DNA of 64,000 nucleotides, taken from the NCBI GenBank assembly GCA_030429585.1, contig JAUIEU010000001.1:1173994-1237993 (forward strand), in the 5' to 3' direction. A program made the position numbers and the translations under genes. Under the pieces are notes generated by a model. It was given only the letters and a program-made list of their open reading frames with translations, did no database searches and was not told the DNA's origin. This document shows, piece by piece, positions 62,229 to 64,000 of this stretch (position 1 is its first letter; every line of letters begins with the position of its first letter). Source of the stretch: a bacterium (lineage in GTDB: Bacteria > Cyanobacteriota > Vampirovibrionia > Vampirovibrionales > Vampirovibrionaceae).

Positions 62229-64000
62229 TTATTTTTCCTCTGGCTCGGGCAAGTTCCAGGCCATGTATAACTCGTCTAGCTGGGTTTTGCTCGGCTCGCT
62301 AGGGGCTTCCGTTAAGGGGCACACCGCCTGATTGGTCTTAGGGAAGGCAATCACGTCACGGATGCTGTCGCACCCAGACAGTAGCGCCACCAAGCGGTCT
62401 AAGCCAAGGGCCAAGCCACCATGGGGCGGCACACCGTACTCAAACGCGCGCAATAAAAAGCCAAATTTTTGGGTGATTTCATCATCGCTTAATTTCAGCA
62501 ATTCAAAAATGTGCCGTTGCAGGTGCTTATCGTGGATACGAATAGACCCACCGCCTAGCTCGTTGCCGTTGTAGACGAGATCATACGCCACCGCTTTGGC
62601 CTTGTGGGGCTCGGTGTTTAGCAGGTCCACATCCTCTGGCCGAGGGGCGGTAAAGGGGTGGTGGTTCGGCGATAAGTGACCGGTTTCCACGTCGTGGTCA
62701 AACATCGGAAAATCCACCAACCAAAACAGCTCATGGCGATTGGTATCAATCAGGTTGTGGCGCTTGGCAAAGTGCTCTCGGAACCGACCCAGCACGGTGC
62801 AGCCTTTCACAAAGCTATCCGCCATAAAAAACACCACATCGCCGGTTTGGGCACCGGTTTTTTCCACAATGGCCTGTTGTTCGGCATCGCTTAAAAATTT
62901 AAGGATAGGCGATTTAGGGCCTTCTTCCCCATACACAATGTAGGCTAAGCCCTTGGCACCAAACTGTTTGGCCATACTTTGTAAATCGTCTAATTCTTTG
63001 CGGGCGTAGCTGGCCGCGCCTTCCACGCGCAGGGCCTTTACCACACCACCGTTATCCACCGCCCCACGAAAAGCCTTAAACTCGCTAGTGGCAAAGGTCT
63101 CGCTAAGGTCTGTAAATTTTAGGTCGTAGCGACAATCCGGCTTATCGCTACCATAGGTATTCATGGCCTCATGCCACGTCATGCGCTTTAAAGGCAGGCT
63201 AACGGTCACGCCCACGCTTTCAAACACCTTGCCTACCAGGCCTTCCACCAAGGTCAGCACGTCATCCTGATTAACAAACGACATCTCCAAATCCACTTGC
63301 GTAAATTCAGGCTGGCGGTCAGAGCGCAGGTCTTCATCGCGGAAGCAGCGGGCCACTTGGTAGTAGCGTTCCACACCACTTAGCATCAGCAACTGCTTAA
63401 AAATTTGGGGGGATTGCGGCAAGGCAAAGGTATGGCCCGGGTGCACGCGGCTAGGCACTAAGTAATCGCGGGCGCCTTCTGGCGTGGCTTTTACCAGCAC
63501 CGGGGTTTCTACATCCACAAAGCCGTGCTCATCCAAGTAGGTACGGATGGTTTGGGTAATGCGATGGCGCAAGGTTAGGGTTTTGGCCATGCGGGGGCGG
63601 CGCAAATCCAGGTACCGATACTTAAGACGAAGGTTCTCATCTACTGCGTCGGTGTCGTCCTCAATCGCAAAGGGCAGCACCGCACTGCGGCTAAGCACCG
63701 TTAATGTTTCTGGGTAAATTTCCACCTCGCCAGTGGGCAAATTCGCATTCAGGGTATCAGCTGGGCGATGGGTCACAGGGCCTGTGGCGCAAATCACATC
63801 TTCGCTGCGCAGGGTTTCCATCACCGCGTGGGCCGCAGGGTTTTTGGTTGGGTCGCTGACCAGTTGGATCAGCCCTGTACGATCCCTAATCTCTACAAAA
63901 ACGATGCCGCCTAAATCCCGCCGAACCTGCACCCAGCCGTTAATGGTGGCGGTTTGGTCAATAGTGGTTTGGGTAAACTCGCCGCACCAATGGGTGCGGG
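62229..64000 (-). CDS. aspS: Aspartyl-tRNA synthetase, 5' end beyond window
   Basis: The frame runs from the stop at 62229 to the right edge; residues RTHWCGEFTQTTIDQTATINGW are readable before the internal GTG at 63932, so only a few N-terminal residues are missing. The OB-fold anticodon domain (VQVRRDLGGIVFVEIRDRTG) precedes class II synthetase motif 2, CFRDEDLRSDRQPEFTQVDLEMSF, and motif 3, GGLALGLDRLVALL. It charges tRNA-Asp with aspartate. The long insert of the bacterial type is present (about residues 290-420). Whether it is discriminating (Asp only) or charges tRNA-Asn as well cannot be decided here. Confidence 0.96.
   Translation of the reverse strand, partial: RTHWCGEFTQTTIDQTATINGWVQVRRDLGGIVFVEIRDRTGLIQLVSDPTKNPAAHAVMETLRSEDVICATGPVTHRPADTLNANLPTGEVEIYPETLTVLSRSAVLPFAIEDDTDAVDENLRLKYRYLDLRRPRMAKTLTLRHRITQTIRTYLDEHGFVDVETPVLVKATPEGARDYLVPSRVHPGHTFALPQSPQIFKQLLMLSGVERYYQVARCFRDEDLRSDRQPEFTQVDLEMSFVNQDDVLTLVEGLVGKVFESVGVTVSLPLKRMTWHEAMNTYGSDKPDCRYDLKFTDLSETFATSEFKAFRGAVDNGGVVKALRVEGAASYARKELDDLQSMAKQFGAKGLAYIVYGEEGPKSPILKFLSDAEQQAIVEKTGAQTGDVVFFMADSFVKGCTVLGRFREHFAKRHNLIDTNRHELFWLVDFPMFDHDVETGHLSPNHHPFTAPRPEDVDLLNTEPHKAKAVAYDLVYNGNELGGGSIRIHDKHLQRHIFELLKLSDDEITQKFGFLLRAFEYGVPPHGGLALGLDRLVALLSGCDSIRDVIAFPKTNQAVCPLTEAPSEPSKTQLDELYMAWNLPEPEEK

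Overview
This window looks like a chromosomal segment of a non-photosynthetic relative of the cyanobacteria, most probably the Vampirovibrionia/Melainabacteria group. That placement is an inference. It rests on the mix of flagellar genes with a FliW-CsrA pair, a Tad/Cpa pilus operon, a DUF151 bifunctional nuclease, FeoAB, CdaA and many lineage-specific secreted or membrane proteins with moderate-GC, GCC/AGC/GGC-rich codon use. There is no rRNA, no CRISPR array, no transposase and no phage block. One tRNA (Asn) is present.

Layout. 1-3.2 kb: the end of a duplicated EF-hand protein, then fliJ, a fliK-like gene and a hook/rod protein. 3.4-11 kb: a compact Tad/Cpa operon (cpaB, cpaC, cpaE, cpaF, tadB, tadC) without pilin, prepilin peptidase or TadE/F. 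11-17.2 kb, reverse strand: DUF151 nuclease, a signal peptidase I carrying an N-terminal Clp-repeat-like domain, a CHASE2 adenylate cyclase, a TPR protein, csrA and fliW. 17.4-26.7 kb: glcF, a peptide/oligopeptide-binding lipoprotein, a YvyF-like zinc protein, acyl-CoA dehydrogenase, nitroreductase, upp, a putative metallopeptidase and a frame-disrupted AT-rich gene. 26.7-33.6 kb, reverse strand: dnaE tightly behind a GH9-like secreted protein, a 55-residue membrane protein, and an LPG-synthase-type membrane protein.

33.6-41.8 kb: a cobalamin riboswitch in front of an unknown membrane protein, a flavin reductase, ahcY, a small secreted protein, a HAD phosphatase, a cysteine dioxygenase plus cysteine-desulfurase-like pair, and a UDP-glucuronate decarboxylase. 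42-54 kb: accessory genes, including a HIT protein, a 1,327-residue STAND-type ATPase/TPR regulator with a vestigial cyclase-like N-terminus, an HD-like protein, a HEAT-repeat protein, an AT-rich orphan, tRNA-Asn, a CheW-like protein and a TusA/Cys-rich pair. 54-64 kb: purH, cdaA, feoA-feoB-coaX-methyltransferase-rdgB in one apparent operon, a small gene with a strong promoter/operator, and aspS running off the end.

How it fits together: motility (flagellum, CheW), surface attachment (Tad), secretion (LepB) and signalling (cAMP, c-di-AMP, CsrA-FliW) are concentrated here beside housekeeping enzymes. The observations most worth pursuing are the B12 riboswitch controlling an unknown duplicated membrane protein, the Clp-repeat/LepB fusion, and the GH9-like protein with altered catalytic positions.
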